Shown here one piece after another: positions 14,379-22,968 of a stretch of 64,000 bases of DNA; positions within the stretch are counted from its first letter, which is position 1; every line of letters begins with the position of its first letter. The notes beneath the pieces are model-generated. The model was not told the origin of the DNA and made no database searches. It saw nothing but the letters and a program-made list of their open reading frames with translations. The translations under genes and the position numbers were made by a program. Source of the stretch: Micromonospora pisi (GTDB lineage: Bacteria > Actinomycetota > Actinomycetes > Mycobacteriales > Micromonosporaceae); NCBI RefSeq assembly GCF_003633685.1, contig NZ_RBKT01000001.1:1798001-1862000 (forward strand). The letters run 5' to 3'.

Positions 14379-15269
14379 TCAGCGGACCGGCCGGGGCGTG
14401 GCCGGGTGGTTGCCGGCGTTGACCAGTTCGGCCACCGCCTCGCGCGGGCTCTTCTGGGTGACCAGTCCCTCGCCGACCAGCACCGCGTCGGCTCCGGCCG
14501 AGGCGTACCTGATCAGGTCGTGCGGTCCCCGTACGCCGGATTCGGCGATCTTGACGACGCTGTTCGGCAGGCCGGGGGCGATCCGCTCGAAGACCGACCG
14601 GTCGACCTCCAGGGTGCGCAGGTTGCGGGCGTTCACGCCGATCACCTGGGCCCCTGCCTCCAGCGCCCGGTCCGCCTCCTCCTCGTCGTGCACCTCGACG
14701 AGCGCGGTCATGCCGAGCGACTCGATCCGCTCCAGCAGGCCGACCAGCGCGTTCTGCTCCAGCGCGGCGACGATCAGCAGCACCAGGTCGGCGCCGTGGG
14801 CGCGCGCCTCGTGCACCTGGTAGCTGGAGACGACGAAGTCCTTGCGCAGCACCGGGATGTCGACCGCGGCCCGGACGGCGGCGAGGTCGGCCAGCGATCC
14901 GCCGAACCAGCGCCCCTCGGTCAGCACGCTGATGCAGCGGGCGCCGCCACCGGCGTACTCACCGGCCAGTTCGGCCGGATCGGCGATCTCGGCCAACTGA
15001 CCCTTGGACGGCGACGAGCGCTTGACCTCGGCGATCACGCCGACGCCGGGGCGTCGCAGCGCCGCGTACGCGTCGCGGGGCGGGGGCATGGCGGCGGCCA
15101 GCTCCCGGATCCGCTCCAGCGGGACCTCGGCCTGTCGGCGTTCGACGTCCTCGCGCACTCCGGCCAGGATCTCGTCGAGCACACTGCCGGGGGTGGTCGG
15201 CGCGGCGCCGTCCCCCTCCGCGTGTGGATGCTCAGCAGTCACCAACGGACTCCCCTCTCCGGGCGTCAT
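14379..15269 (-). CDS. trpC: indole-3-glycerol-phosphate synthase
   Basis: 296 aa. Closes the indole ring from CdRP in tryptophan synthesis. TIM barrel with catalytic [28 protein letters not shown], and the phosphate-binding end [11 protein letters not shown]. The first ~25 residues are a non-conserved extension before [15 protein letters not shown]. The ATG at 15269 lies 6 nt after a TAGCAT -10, so this start is probably leaderless and correct. It is near but not joined to trpE; no trpF is present, and PriA at 38977-39705 is expected to supply that step. Confidence 0.95.
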   Translation of the reverse strand: MTPGEGSPLVTAEHPHAEGDGAAPTTPGSVLDEILAGVREDVERRQAEVPLERIRELAAAMPPPRDAYAALRRPGVGVIAEVKRSSPSKGQLAEIADPAELAGEYAGGGARCISVLTEGRWFGGSLADLAAVRAAVDIPVLRKDFVVSSYQVHEARAHGADLVLLIVAALEQNALVGLLERIESLGMTALVEVHDEEEADRALEAGAQVIGVNARNLRTLEVDRSVFERIAPGLPNSVVKIAESGVRGPHDLIRYASAGADAVLVGEGLVTQKSPREAVAELVNAGNHPATPRPVR

Positions 15270-15590
15270 GGGCCGATGCTAGGGGGCGCCGGGCTGGGGC
15301 CGGAGCCGGGGGGTATGGCGCACCTCACCAGATGGGCTCGGGCATAATGGCCGACCGCTGGTGAGCGGACTATCACCCACTGCCACCGGCACCATCGACG
15401 GTCATCGGGTAATCACACCACGGTCGGGCGGACCGCGCAGCCCGCCGAATCGTCCTCCGTACCGCCCTCGACGGCACAGTTGACCGCCGGGTCACCGGTT
15501 CGAAACACCGCATGGGCACCATCGACGTCGGGCAGACTGGTCGCGGGGTGGCCGCGGCGGCGTCGGATCGATCATCGTGCGGGGTGGACC
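15270..15590. other. intergenic region between divergent trpC and a 97-aa gene
   Basis: 321 bp. Holds the trpC -10 (TAGCAT, 15276-15281, minus strand). A CATAAT hexamer on the plus strand at 15343-15348 has no -35. A 13-nt direct repeat GGCACCATCGACG occurs at 15388-15400 and 15515-15527. No leader peptide, tandem Trp codons or attenuator hairpin could be recognised. Confidence 0.5.
15276..15281 (-). promoter_or_regulatory. -10 hexamer TAGCAT for leaderless trpC
   Basis: Read on the minus strand this is TAGCAT, 6 nt before the trpC ATG. A matching -35 is not clear. Confidence 0.45.
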
Positions 15591-15884
15591 ATGAACAGCA
15601 CCGGGCCGGGCTCGACCATCGACCTGACCAGCATCCCGCGCGCGGTGGCCGCGGCGGCGATCGGCGTGGTCCACTCGGTGGAGCGGGCCGTGGTCGGCGA
15701 CGCCCGGGCCAGCACCGCCCGGGGCAACGCCTGGGCCGCGATCTGCGCCGACCGGGACCGCGCGCACCAGCGCGCCGAGGTCCGGGCGATGGTGGCCGCG
15801 CTCGCCGCGTCCCGTACCGATGCGGCCAGCCGGACCAGCGGCGCGACCGCGCCCGGTAGCCGGGCCGCGTCGCCGGTCAGTTGA
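15591..15884 (+). CDS. small conserved-looking protein of unknown function
   Basis: 97 aa starting at ATG 15591 (MNSTGPGSTIDL); a longer open frame upstream lacks coding character. Codons end almost always in G or C, supporting a real gene. Alanine/arginine-rich helix, no membrane segment or signal peptide, one cysteine. It overlaps the 3' end of the converging Trp-operon membrane protein by 8 bp. No function can be assigned. Confidence 0.5.
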   Translation: MNSTGPGSTIDLTSIPRAVAAAAIGVVHSVERAVVGDARASTARGNAWAAICADRDRAHQRAEVRAMVAALAASRTDAASRTSGATAPGSRAASPVS

Positions 15885-16464
15885 CCGTCGGGTCCTCGCC
15901 CCGGTCGAGCGCCTCCCAGGCGGCGACGGTCCGGCCGGCCTCCACCCGGCCACCCTCCACGGCGGTGCCGGCCGGCGCGTGACCCGGGCCCGGGGTGCCG
16001 GGACGTGGCCGGTCGTACCGGGCGCCCATCGCCGGCCAGGTGTGGCCGCGTGCGGCGGTGACCAGTCCGGCGGCGACGACCAGCAGCCCGCCCAACCCGC
16101 AGAGCACCGCCCAGACCACCTTCGTCTGGTCGCCCTCCAGGCCGGCGAGCCCGTTCGCGCCACCGGCCGCGACACCGAGCCCGACCAGCACCATCAGCCC
16201 GCCGACCAACCGCCGCCCGGTCCCCCGGGTGGCCAGCAGGGCACCGGCCGCGGCCAGGCCGACCAACGCCAGCGCCGGCAACCAGGGCAGCAGGTCGCCG
16301 CCGGTGTGCGTGGCGGTCTTCGGGGGCAGCGGCGTCGCCCGGACGGTGATCTCCACCGACCAGGTCCTGGTCGCCGCGTAGAGCGCCAGCCCCGCACCGG
16401 CCAGGCAGAGCAGCACCGCGTACGTCAGCTGTCGTCGAGCCGGCTGAGCCGGCCGGGCGCTCAT
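15877..16464 (-). CDS. Trp biosynthesis-associated membrane protein (TIGR02234-like)
   Basis: 195 aa from ATG 16464. Four likely membrane helices (about 14-32, 61-80, 86-105, 116-137) with the extracytoplasmic loop [18 protein letters not shown], which matches the actinobacterial Trp-operon membrane protein family. The ATG overlaps the trpE stop (ATGA, 16461-16464), so it is translationally coupled to trpE. The family's role in tryptophan synthesis is unproven; the association is positional. The hydrophilic C-terminus is variable. Confidence 0.85.
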   Translation of the reverse strand: MSARPAQPARRQLTYAVLLCLAGAGLALYAATRTWSVEITVRATPLPPKTATHTGGDLLPWLPALALVGLAAAGALLATRGTGRRLVGGLMVLVGLGVAAGGANGLAGLEGDQTKVVWAVLCGLGGLLVVAAGLVTAARGHTWPAMGARYDRPRPGTPGPGHAPAGTAVEGGRVEAGRTVAAWEALDRGEDPTVN

Positions 16465-18023
16465 CGGGCCGGCCGGAGGGTCTCGGCGGCGGCGATGGCG
16501 GCGAGGACGGCGGCGGCCTTGTTCCGGGTCTCCTGGTCCTCGGCCGCCGGGTCGGAGTCCGCGACGATCCCGGCACCGGCCTGCACGTAGGCCCGGCCGT
16601 CCCGGATCAGCGCGGTCCGGATGGCGATCGCCATGTCCATGTCTCCACCGAAGCCGAAGTAGCCGACGGTGCCGCCGTAGAGGCCCCGCCGGGTCGGCTC
16701 CAGACTCTCGATGATCTCCATCGCCCGTACCTTCGGGGCGCCGGAGAGGGTGCCGGCCGGGAAGGTCGCGGCCAGCGCGTCGAACGCCGTACGGTCCTCC
16801 CGCAGCGTGCCCACCACGGTCGAGACGATGTGCATGACGTGGCTGTACCGCTCGATGGTGGCGAACTCGGGCACCTCGACCGTGCCCGGTTGGCAGACCC
16901 GGCCGAGGTCGTTGCGTCCCAGGTCGACCAGCATCACGTGTTCGGACCGCTCCTTCGGGTCGGCGAGCAGTTCGGCACCGAGCCGGTTGTCCTCCTCCGG
17001 GGTCCCGCCGCGCGGTCGGGTCCCGGCGATCGGGTGCAGCATCGCCCGGCGGGAACCGCCCTCGGCGGCGGTGACCTTGAGGTGCGCCTCGGGTGACGAG
17101 CCGACGATGTCGAACCCGTCGAAGCGGAGCAGGTACATGTACGGGCTCGGGTTGGTGGTCCGCAGCACCCGGTAGACGTCGAGCGGGTCGGCCCGGGTGG
17201 CGCGTTCGAACCGCTGGCTCAGCACGATCTGGAAGCACTCGCCGGCCCGGATCGCCTCCTTGGCCTCCTCCACCGCCAACGGATACTCGCCGTCGGGCGT
17301 ACGGCAGAGCACCTCGCCTGAGGGCGGACTCTCCACCGTCGAGATCATCGGCGGGATCGGGCGGGAGAGCGCGGTGGTCATCGCGTCGAGCCGACCCACC
17401 GCCTGGTGGTACGCGGCGAGCACCTGCCCGGCCCGGTCCGGTTCGTCCGGCGGCGGCAGCACCGCGTTCGCGACCAGGATCGCCGAGCCGTCGAAGTGGT
17501 CCAGCACCACCAGGTCGGTGGCGAGCATCATGCCCAGTTCGGGGAGGCCGAGGTCGTCCTCGGCCCGCGACGGCAGGCGTTCGAGGCGGCGGACGAAGTC
17601 GTACCCCAGGTAGCCGACCATGCCACCGGTCAGCGGCGGCAGGGGGTCGGCTCCGGCGTCGGGTTCGGGTCCGGCCAGCGCGGCGACGGTCTCCCGGAGG
17701 GCGTGTACCGGGTCGCCGTCGGTCGGCACACCGGCTGGCGGCTGCCCAAGCCAGTGTGCCTCGCCGTTCCGTTCGACCAGGGTGGCGCTGCTGCGTACGC
17801 CGATGAAGGAGTAGCGGGACCAGGCGGCGCCGCCCGGTCCGGCGCCCTGCTCGGCCGACTCCAGGAGGAAGGTTCCCGGCCCGCCGGCCAGCTTCCGGTA
17901 GACGCCGACCGGGGTCTCGCCGTCGGCGAGCAGTCGCCGGGTGACCGGCACCACCCGTCGGCCGCCGGCCAGGTCGCGGAAGGTCGCCTCGTCCGGGCTG
18001 ACCGCACCGGTCGTCTGGCTCAT
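16461..18023 (-). CDS. trpE: anthranilate synthase component I
   Basis: 520 aa. Converts chorismate plus ammonia or glutamine to anthranilate. N-terminal half carries the tryptophan feedback site ([10 protein letters not shown]). C-terminal chorismate-binding half has [12 protein letters not shown], the PEAHLK stretch, [10 protein letters not shown], the metal-binding [17 protein letters not shown] and [13 protein letters not shown]. Linked by ATGA to hisI upstream and by ATGA to the membrane protein downstream, forming a three-gene operon. TrpG is not in the window. Confidence 0.96.
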   Translation of the reverse strand: MSQTTGAVSPDEATFRDLAGGRRVVPVTRRLLADGETPVGVYRKLAGGPGTFLLESAEQGAGPGGAAWSRYSFIGVRSSATLVERNGEAHWLGQPPAGVPTDGDPVHALRETVAALAGPEPDAGADPLPPLTGGMVGYLGYDFVRRLERLPSRAEDDLGLPELGMMLATDLVVLDHFDGSAILVANAVLPPPDEPDRAGQVLAAYHQAVGRLDAMTTALSRPIPPMISTVESPPSGEVLCRTPDGEYPLAVEEAKEAIRAGECFQIVLSQRFERATRADPLDVYRVLRTTNPSPYMYLLRFDGFDIVGSSPEAHLKVTAAEGGSRRAMLHPIAGTRPRGGTPEEDNRLGAELLADPKERSEHVMLVDLGRNDLGRVCQPGTVEVPEFATIERYSHVMHIVSTVVGTLREDRTAFDALAATFPAGTLSGAPKVRAMEIIESLEPTRRGLYGGTVGYFGFGGDMDMAIAIRTALIRDGRAYVQAGAGIVADSDPAAEDQETRNKAAAVLAAIAAAETLRPAR

Positions 18024-18523
18024 CGGGTCACCGCCGGGGTGTCGGGCCGGGCGTGGGCCGGGTCGGCCTGCGCGGTGACCGGGTGGTCGAGGAGACCGGT
18101 GACCGGAAGGTGGTCGGCGAAGCAGCTCCGGTTGCCGGTGTGGCAGGCCGGGCCGACCTGGTCCACGCTGACCAGCAGGGCGTCGCCGTCGCAGTCGAGC
18201 GAGACGGAGCGGACGTACTGGTGGTGCCCGGAGGTGGCGCCCTTGACCCAGTATTCGCGGCGGCTGCGTGACCAGTAGGTGGCCCGGCCGGTGGTGAGCG
18301 TGCGGTGCAGCGCCTCGTCGTCCATCCAGGCGACCATCAGCACCTCGCCCGAGTCGTGCTGGCGGACCACCGCCGTGACGAGGCCGTCGGCGCCCCGGCG
18401 CAGGCGCGCGGCGATCGCCGGGTCGAGCCCGGAACGGGAGCCGGGGCCGGTCGGAACCGGGGCGGTCGGGGTGGCGGGTGGGGTGGCCGGCGGGGCGCCT
18501 ACCGGCAGGTCAGGTACGGGCAC
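18020..18523 (-). CDS. hisI: phosphoribosyl-AMP cyclohydrolase
   Basis: 167 aa. Opens the purine ring of PR-AMP, the third step of histidine synthesis. Motifs: [31 protein letters not shown], and metal ligands in LDCDGDALL plus [12 protein letters not shown]. The first ~38 residues are a Pro/Ala-rich extension not seen in most HisI proteins, so the start could be later, but no good ATG/GTG with a ribosome site was found. Overlaps trpE by 4 nt, tying histidine and tryptophan genes into one transcript. Confidence 0.93.
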   Translation of the reverse strand: MPVPDLPVGAPPATPPATPTAPVPTGPGSRSGLDPAIAARLRRGADGLVTAVVRQHDSGEVLMVAWMDDEALHRTLTTGRATYWSRSRREYWVKGATSGHHQYVRSVSLDCDGDALLVSVDQVGPACHTGNRSCFADHLPVTGLLDHPVTAQADPAHARPDTPAVTR

Positions 18524-18607
18524 AGTAACCGATTGTTCCGCACGGGGGCGGGTGGTCGTCCACCCGTACCCGCCCGGTCCGGTCCGTGGCCGTGACGCAC
18601 CCGGTGC

Positions 18608-18994
18608 TCACCGGGCCCGTTCGAGTTGGCCGTACACCTCGATCTTGAAGTCGAGCACGGCCAGGTCCTGTTCCAGTTCCGCCATCCGGGCCAGCACCCG
18701 TTCCCGGTGGGCCTCGAAGAGCTGGCGCCGGGCGCCCAGGGTGTGGTCCCCCTGGCGGGCCAGTTCGGCGTAGCGACGCATGTCACGTACGGGCATGCCG
18801 GTGCGGCGCAACCGGGTGAGCAGCATCAGCCAGTCGACGTCGGAGGTGGTGTAGCGCCGTCGACCGGCCGAGTCCCGGCCGACCGGCGAGACCAGTCCCT
18901 CCTGCTCGTACCAGCGCAGGGTGTACGCGGTCAGGCCGACCCGGTCGGCGGCCTCGCTGACGGTGAGCGTCGTCTCGTCCAGTTGGGTGTCCAC
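18608..18994 (-). CDS. MerR family transcriptional regulator
   Basis: 128 aa from GTG 18994. N-terminal MerR winged helix-turn-helix (LTVSEAADRVGLTAYTLRWYEQEGLV, then GRRRYTTSDVDWL), with LLTRLRRTGMPVRDMRRYAELARQG and a C-terminal dimerisation coiled coil (MAELEQDLAVLDFKIEVYG). No cysteine metal site, so it belongs to the drug/redox-type branch, not the heavy-metal branch. An upstream in-frame TTG at 19078 would lie inside the operators of the divergent ABC gene and is unlikely. Its target is probably nearby but not shown. Confidence 0.88.
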   Translation of the reverse strand: MDTQLDETTLTVSEAADRVGLTAYTLRWYEQEGLVSPVGRDSAGRRRYTTSDVDWLMLLTRLRRTGMPVRDMRRYAELARQGDHTLGARRQLFEAHRERVLARMAELEQDLAVLDFKIEVYGQLERAR

Positions 18995-19056
18995 CGGTCC
19001 AGGCTTCCAGGGGACCCGGGTCGGCTCAAGGGGTCCGGAACCGGACTCGGGGTCGA

Positions 19057-19105
19057 TTGCCGGGCGCGAGGATTTCAACTAGCGTTGAGTTCATCAAGCG
19101 TTGAA
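19057..19105 (+). promoter_or_regulatory. promoter with two overlapping operator-like repeats for the ABC-TetR genes
   Basis: -35 TTGCCG at 19057-19062, 17-bp spacer, -10 TAGCGT at 19080-19085. The palindrome-like TCAACTAGCGTTGA (19075-19088, arms TCAAC/GTTGA) covers the -10, and a related TCATCAAGCGTTGAA (19091-19105) lies just downstream, before the ribosome site. The doubled AGCGTTGA core is typical of a repressor operator. The TetR protein at 20719 is the likeliest ligand; the divergent MerR is the alternative. Confidence 0.65.
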
Positions 19106-19123
19106 TTAATCGGAGGAGGCGCC

Positions 19124-19921
19124 ATGAACACCGCGATCGATCTGCGCGACCTCGTCGTCGACCGGGGCGGACGGCGGGTACTGCACGGCCTGAACTGCGC
19201 GCTGCCGCGCGGCAGCGTCACCGGCGTGCTCGGCCCGAGCGGCAGCGGGAAGACCACCCTGTTGCGGGCCGTCGTCGGCGTGCAGATCGTCACTTCCGGC
19301 ACGGTCACCGTGCTGGGCGAGCCGGCCGGCACCGCCTCGCTGCGCCACCGGCTCGGCTACCTGACCCAGGCGCCGAGCGTCTACACCGACCTGACGGTCC
19401 GGGAGAACGCCCGCTACTTCGCCACCCTCCAGGGGCGCGGCAGCAGGGAGGCCGACCGGGCGATCGCCGACGTCGGCCTCACCGCGGCCGCGAACCAACT
19501 GGTCGGCACCCTCTCCGGTGGACAGCGCAGCCGGGCGTCGCTGGCCTGCGCCATCGTCGGCGAACCCGAACTGGTGATCCTCGACGAGCCCACGGTCGGG
19601 CAGGACCCGGTGCTCCGGGCCGAGTTGTGGGACCGGTTCCACGCCATGGCCGCCGCGGGCACCACCCTGGTGGTCTCCAGCCACGTGATGGACGAGGCGG
19701 CACGCTGTGACCGGTTACTGCTGATCCGCGAGGGCCGACTGATCGCCGACGACACCCCCGCCGCCGTACGCGCCAGCGCCGGCACCGACGACCTGGAGGA
19801 GGCATTCCTCCGGCTGATCAGAAGGAACGAGGCGAGCCGGACGGAAACGTCCCCGCCACCCCCACCGCCGTCCCGGACACCGGTCGACGGCGCCACCGAA
19901 ACCGGGACGGTGACCCGATGA
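19124..19921 (+). CDS. ABC transporter ATP-binding protein (ABC-2 exporter)
   Basis: 265 aa. Single nucleotide-binding domain: Walker A GPSGSGKT (residues 37-44), signature LSGGQ (130-134), Walker B VILDEP (151-156), H-loop in VVSSHVMDEA. Most like DrrA/NodI-type ATPases paired with ABC-2 permeases. A strong GGAGGAGG ribosome site at 19112-19119 fixes the ATG at 19124. Its stop overlaps the permease start (ATGA). Probable function: energising export of a hydrophobic compound; substrate unknown. Confidence 0.93.
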   Translation: MNTAIDLRDLVVDRGGRRVLHGLNCALPRGSVTGVLGPSGSGKTTLLRAVVGVQIVTSGTVTVLGEPAGTASLRHRLGYLTQAPSVYTDLTVRENARYFATLQGRGSREADRAIADVGLTAAANQLVGTLSGGQRSRASLACAIVGEPELVILDEPTVGQDPVLRAELWDRFHAMAAAGTTLVVSSHVMDEAARCDRLLLIREGRLIADDTPAAVRASAGTDDLEEAFLRLIRRNEASRTETSPPPPPPSRTPVDGATETGTVTR

Positions 19922-20673
19922 ACGTCCGACTGCTCGCCGCCACGACCGGGCGGATCCTGCGCCAGCTCCGCCACGACCCGCGTACGGTCGCGATGCTGGT
20001 GGTGGTGCCGACGGTGCTGCTCACCCTGCTCTACTTCATGTTCGCCGACCAGCCCACGCCGCCCGGCCAGCCGAGCACCTTCGACCGGATCGCACTGATC
20101 ATGCTCGGCGTCTTCCCGTTCGTCATCATGTTCCTGGTGACCAGCATCGCGATGCTGCGCGAACGCACCTCCGGCACGCTGGAACGGCTGCTCACCACCC
20201 CACTGGGCAAACTCGACCTGCTCTTCGGCTACGGCATCGCGTTCGGCCTGGCGGCGACGGTGCAGGCGAGCGTCGCCACCGGGGTGGCGTACTGGCTGTT
20301 CGACCTGCACACCACCGGCAGCGCCGGCCTGGTCATCCTGATCGCGGTGGTCAACGCCGTACTCGGGGTCGCCCTCGGCCTGTTCTGCAGCGCCTTCGCG
20401 CAGACCGAGTTCCAGGCCGTACAGTTCATGCCGGTCGTGGTGATCCCGCAGCTCCTGCTCTGCGGCCTGTTCGTCGGACGGGACCGGATGGCCGGCTGGC
20501 TCCAGGCGATCAGCGACGTGCTACCGCTGTCGTACGCGGTCGAGGCGCTGCAACAGGTGGGTGCCCACGCCGAGCCGACCGGCACCATGTGGCGCGACCT
20601 GGCGGTGGTGGTCGGCGCGGTGCTGGTGGCCCTGGTCCTCGCCGCGGCCACCCTGCGTCGGCGCACCGGCTGA
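19918..20673 (+). CDS. ABC-2 type transporter permease
   Basis: 251 aa with about six membrane helices, including VAMLVVVPTVLLTLLYFMF, IMLGVFPFVIMFLVTSIAML and a C-terminal helix before the basic end. The ERTSGTLERLLTTPL stretch after the second helix is the classic ABC-2 cytoplasmic coupling motif. Starts within the stop of the ATPase gene. Partner of 19124-19921; forms a two-component exporter, possibly for a lipid or drug. Confidence 0.93.
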   Translation: MNVRLLAATTGRILRQLRHDPRTVAMLVVVPTVLLTLLYFMFADQPTPPGQPSTFDRIALIMLGVFPFVIMFLVTSIAMLRERTSGTLERLLTTPLGKLDLLFGYGIAFGLAATVQASVATGVAYWLFDLHTTGSAGLVILIAVVNAVLGVALGLFCSAFAQTEFQAVQFMPVVVIPQLLLCGLFVGRDRMAGWLQAISDVLPLSYAVEALQQVGAHAEPTGTMWRDLAVVVGAVLVALVLAAATLRRRTG

Positions 20674-20718
20674 CGCGGGAGACGACCGCGCACCACGGGA
20701 CGAGGACGAGGTACGGCG

Positions 20719-21381
20719 ATGGCACGACGGACCGGGCGGCGGCCGGGCAACCCCGACACCCGCGAGGCGATCCTCACCTCCGCCCGGGAGGCGTTCGCCG
20801 AGCGTGGCTTCGACGGCGCCTCGATCCGGACGATCGCGGCCGGCGCCGGGGTTGACCCGGCGCTGGTCCACCATTACTTCGGGGCCAAGAACAAGCTCTT
20901 CATGGCCGTGATGAACGTCCCCTTCGACCCGGACGAACTGCTGCCGCAGGTCCTCGCCGACGGGCCGGACGGGGTGGGCGAACGACTGGTCCGGACCTTC
21001 CTGCGGGTCTGGGACTCCCCCGCCGGCGCGGCCGGTGTGGCCCTGCTCCGCTCGGTCATCAGCAACGAGTGGACCGCCCGGCTGATGCGCGAGTTCGTGG
21101 TCACCCAGATCCTCCGTCGGGCCATGGCCGGGCTGGACCTGCCCCCGGCGGAGGCGCCCCTGCGTACCTCCCTGGTCGCCTCCCAACTGGTCGGGCTCGC
21201 GATGGCCCGCTACCTGCTCCGGATCGAGCCGCTGGCCGGTGTGCCGGCCGAGGTGGCGGTGGTGGCGATCGCGCCGACCGTGCAGCGCTACCTCACCGGC
21301 GACCTGACCGACGTCTTCGCGGCCCACCCGGTGCCCGGGGCGCCGGCCGAGGTGTCGACGGGCACCCCACCGACGGCCTGA
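20719..21381 (+). CDS. TetR family transcriptional regulator
   Basis: 220 aa. N-terminal TetR helix-turn-helix at about 13-60 (AILTSAREAFAERGFDGASIRTIAAGAGV, LVHHYFGAKNKLF). The C-terminal ligand domain (LRSVISNEWTARLMREFV) resembles the TetR_C group found with ABC-2 exporters. It lies 45 bp after the permease in the same direction, so it is probably the autoregulator of this operon and the binder of the operators at 19075-19105. Converges on the DUF2470 gene with 29 bp between stops. Confidence 0.92.
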   Translation: MARRTGRRPGNPDTREAILTSAREAFAERGFDGASIRTIAAGAGVDPALVHHYFGAKNKLFMAVMNVPFDPDELLPQVLADGPDGVGERLVRTFLRVWDSPAGAAGVALLRSVISNEWTARLMREFVVTQILRRAMAGLDLPPAEAPLRTSLVASQLVGLAMARYLLRIEPLAGVPAEVAVVAIAPTVQRYLTGDLTDVFAAHPVPGAPAEVSTGTPPTA

Positions 21382-21410
21382 ACCCGCCGAGCCACCGGCC
21401 GGCAGGCAGC

Positions 21411-22202
21411 TCACGGGACGGTTGGTCCGCCCTGGTTGAGCCGGCCCCGTTCCGGCCGGGCGTGTCGGGCCGGCCAGAGCACCGGGTGCAGCAACTGGAC
21501 CAGGTCGGCGTGGTCGTGCACCGGTCGGGGGAAGGCGAGTCGGGCCCGGTAGCGCGAACCGGGCGTACCGAGCAGCACCACGAAGCCGTACCGGTCCAGG
21601 CGGACCACCCGTGGCGGCGGACCCTCCCGGTGCGGGCCGGCGGGCTCGCCGAGTTGCCGCAGCACGAAGTCGGTGATTTCCGACTGGTGGTGGTCGGCCA
21701 GGTCGGCCAGGAGTTCCCGCTCCAGGTGGTGCAGCGGATCGGGTTCCGCCGCGCCGTACTCCGCCGGGTCGATGTGGATGGTCTCGGACTCCCGCTCCAG
21801 CCGGACCTCGGCCGGCTCGAACCGGTACAGCACGAACCGGCTGCCGACGTCGAGCAGGTCACCGGTGGGATCGACCTCGGCGTAGTCCAGCGCGGCCTGC
21901 CGGGCCTCGGCGCCGTCGAGGGCGGTGGCCCACCCCGAGATCCAGGCCCGGCCCAGCGGCGGCGCGCCGGCCGCCGGCGGCAGATCGCGTACATCGAGGA
22001 CGAGCGCGGTGTCGTCGGTGCCCGGCACCGGGCGCAGGGCCAACGCCAGGTCGTCGACGACCGAGACGAGCAGCAGCACCCGGCCGAGCGGATCGCTGAC
22101 GTGTCGGGTCCGGTACGGGCCGGGGCGGTTCGCGACGTACGCGCTGGCGGCGATCCGGCCGGCGGCCAACGTACGGGCGACCTCGGCGGGAGTGGGTTGC
22201 AT
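21411..22202 (-). CDS. DUF2470 / haem-utilisation-like protein
   Basis: 263 aa from ATG 22202, preceded by GGAGGT at a good distance. The first ~160 residues look like a split-barrel (pyridoxamine-phosphate-oxidase-like) fold (GRIAASAYVANRPGPYRTRHVSD); the C-terminus (HHLERELLADLADHHQSEITDFVL, VRLDRYGFVVLL) is the DUF2470 module of HugZ/HutZ-type haem proteins. A histidine-rich turn (LADHH) is present. The iron box 38 bp upstream fits a role in iron or haem acquisition. Enzymatic haem cleavage is not shown. Confidence 0.8.
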   Translation of the reverse strand: MQPTPAEVARTLAAGRIAASAYVANRPGPYRTRHVSDPLGRVLLLVSVVDDLALALRPVPGTDDTALVLDVRDLPPAAGAPPLGRAWISGWATALDGAEARQAALDYAEVDPTGDLLDVGSRFVLYRFEPAEVRLERESETIHIDPAEYGAAEPDPLHHLERELLADLADHHQSEITDFVLRQLGEPAGPHREGPPPRVVRLDRYGFVVLLGTPGSRYRARLAFPRPVHDHADLVQLLHPVLWPARHARPERGRLNQGGPTVP

Positions 22203-22239
22203 GACCGGACCTCCGAGTGGTTTCTTAGGGTGGACTAAG

Positions 22240-22258
22240 TTAGGGCAGGCTAACCTAC
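22240..22258. promoter_or_regulatory. IdeR/DmdR-type iron box
   Basis: The 19-nt site from 22240 matches 16 of 19 positions of the published actinobacterial iron-box consensus TTAGGTTAGGCTAACCTAA. It lies between divergent starts at 22202 (DUF2470) and 22277 (rpsD). Fe(II)-loaded IdeR/DmdR would be expected to repress one or both genes. The site contains TAACCT, a possible -10 for rpsD. Confidence 0.75.
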
Positions 22259-22276
22259 GAAGCAGGAGACGTCCAC

Positions 22277-22888
22277 GTGAACCAGGCAAGACCCAAGGTC
22301 CGGATCTCCCGTGCCCTCGGCATCCCGCTCACCCCGAAGTGCGTGAAGTACTTCGAGCGGCGGCCGTACCCGCCCGGCGTACACGGCCGGCAACGCCGCA
22401 AGACCTCGGACTACCAGGTACGACTCCTGGAGAAGCAACGCCTGCGGCACCAGTACAACGTCAGCGAGACCCAACTGCGACGCGCCTTCGACGACGCCGT
22501 ACGCCTCGACGGCAAGACCGGCGAGAACCTGGTCGGCCTCCTCGAACGGCGCCTCGACGCGGTGGTGCACCGGGCCGGGCTGGCCCGCACCATCTACCAG
22601 GCGCGGCAACTGGTGGCGCACGGACACTTCGTCGTGGACGGCGTCAAGGTCGACCGCCCCTCGTACCGGTTGCGCCCCGGCCAGACCGTACGGGTACGCG
22701 AACGCAGCCGGCAGAAGCCGCCGTTCCAACTCGCCACGGCGGGCGCGCACAGCGGCGACGGGCCGAGCGCCCCGTACCTCTCGGTCAGCCGCACCGACCT
22801 GACCGCGACCCTGGTCCGTGCGCCCGTACGGCGCGAGGTCCCGGTGATCTGCGACGAGCAGCTCGTGGTCGAGTTCTACTCCCGCTGA
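22277..22888 (+). CDS. rpsD: 30S ribosomal protein S4, zinc-ligand-free form
   Basis: 203 aa. Binds 16S rRNA early in 30S assembly. The N-terminal rRNA-binding region (SRALGIPLTPKCVKYFERRPYPPGVHG) is followed by the S4 domain (LLERRLDAVVHRAGLARTIYQARQLVAHGHFVVDG) and the conserved end VPVICDEQLVVEFYSR. The N-terminus keeps only one cysteine, so it is the Zn-independent type that stands alone in many actinobacteria. GTG start with AGGAGA 8 nt upstream. Not next to other ribosomal genes; a second rpsD in the rpsM/rpsK operon may exist outside the window. Confidence 0.93.
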   Translation: MNQARPKVRISRALGIPLTPKCVKYFERRPYPPGVHGRQRRKTSDYQVRLLEKQRLRHQYNVSETQLRRAFDDAVRLDGKTGENLVGLLERRLDAVVHRAGLARTIYQARQLVAHGHFVVDGVKVDRPSYRLRPGQTVRVRERSRQKPPFQLATAGAHSGDGPSAPYLSVSRTDLTATLVRAPVRREVPVICDEQLVVEFYSR

Positions 22889-22910
22889 CCCACCCCACAG
22901 CACTCCCCCG

Positions 22911-22967
22911 GTGTAAGGAAGGGCCCCTTATTAACGCTATGCGTTAATAAGGGGCCCTTCCTTACAC
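22911..22967. repeat. 27-bp perfect palindrome (family C), convergent junction
   Basis: Arms 22911-22937 and 22941-22967 are perfect reverse complements (27 bp) with a 3-nt centre, containing AAGGAAGGGCCCCTTATTAA. It begins 22 bp after the rpsD stop and ends 1 bp before the exporter stop. Strongly AT-rich in the centre compared with neighbours. A second, diverged copy is at 33320-33373. Could terminate both genes; the repeat character suggests a mobile REP/MITE-like unit. Confidence 0.85.
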
Positions 22968-22968
22968 C

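Noticed and set aside
15270-15590. Tryptophan attenuator or T-box upstream of trpC
   Set aside because: No run of Trp codons, no T-box sequence and no alternative hairpins; trpC appears leaderless.
18549-18566. Small hairpin (7-bp stem) between MerR gene and hisI as a riboswitch or terminator
   Set aside because: Short stem common by chance at this GC content; no aptamer core or T-run.
22911-22967. CRISPR or integrase attachment site
   Set aside because: Single palindrome without spaced direct repeats, cas genes, tRNA or integrase nearby.
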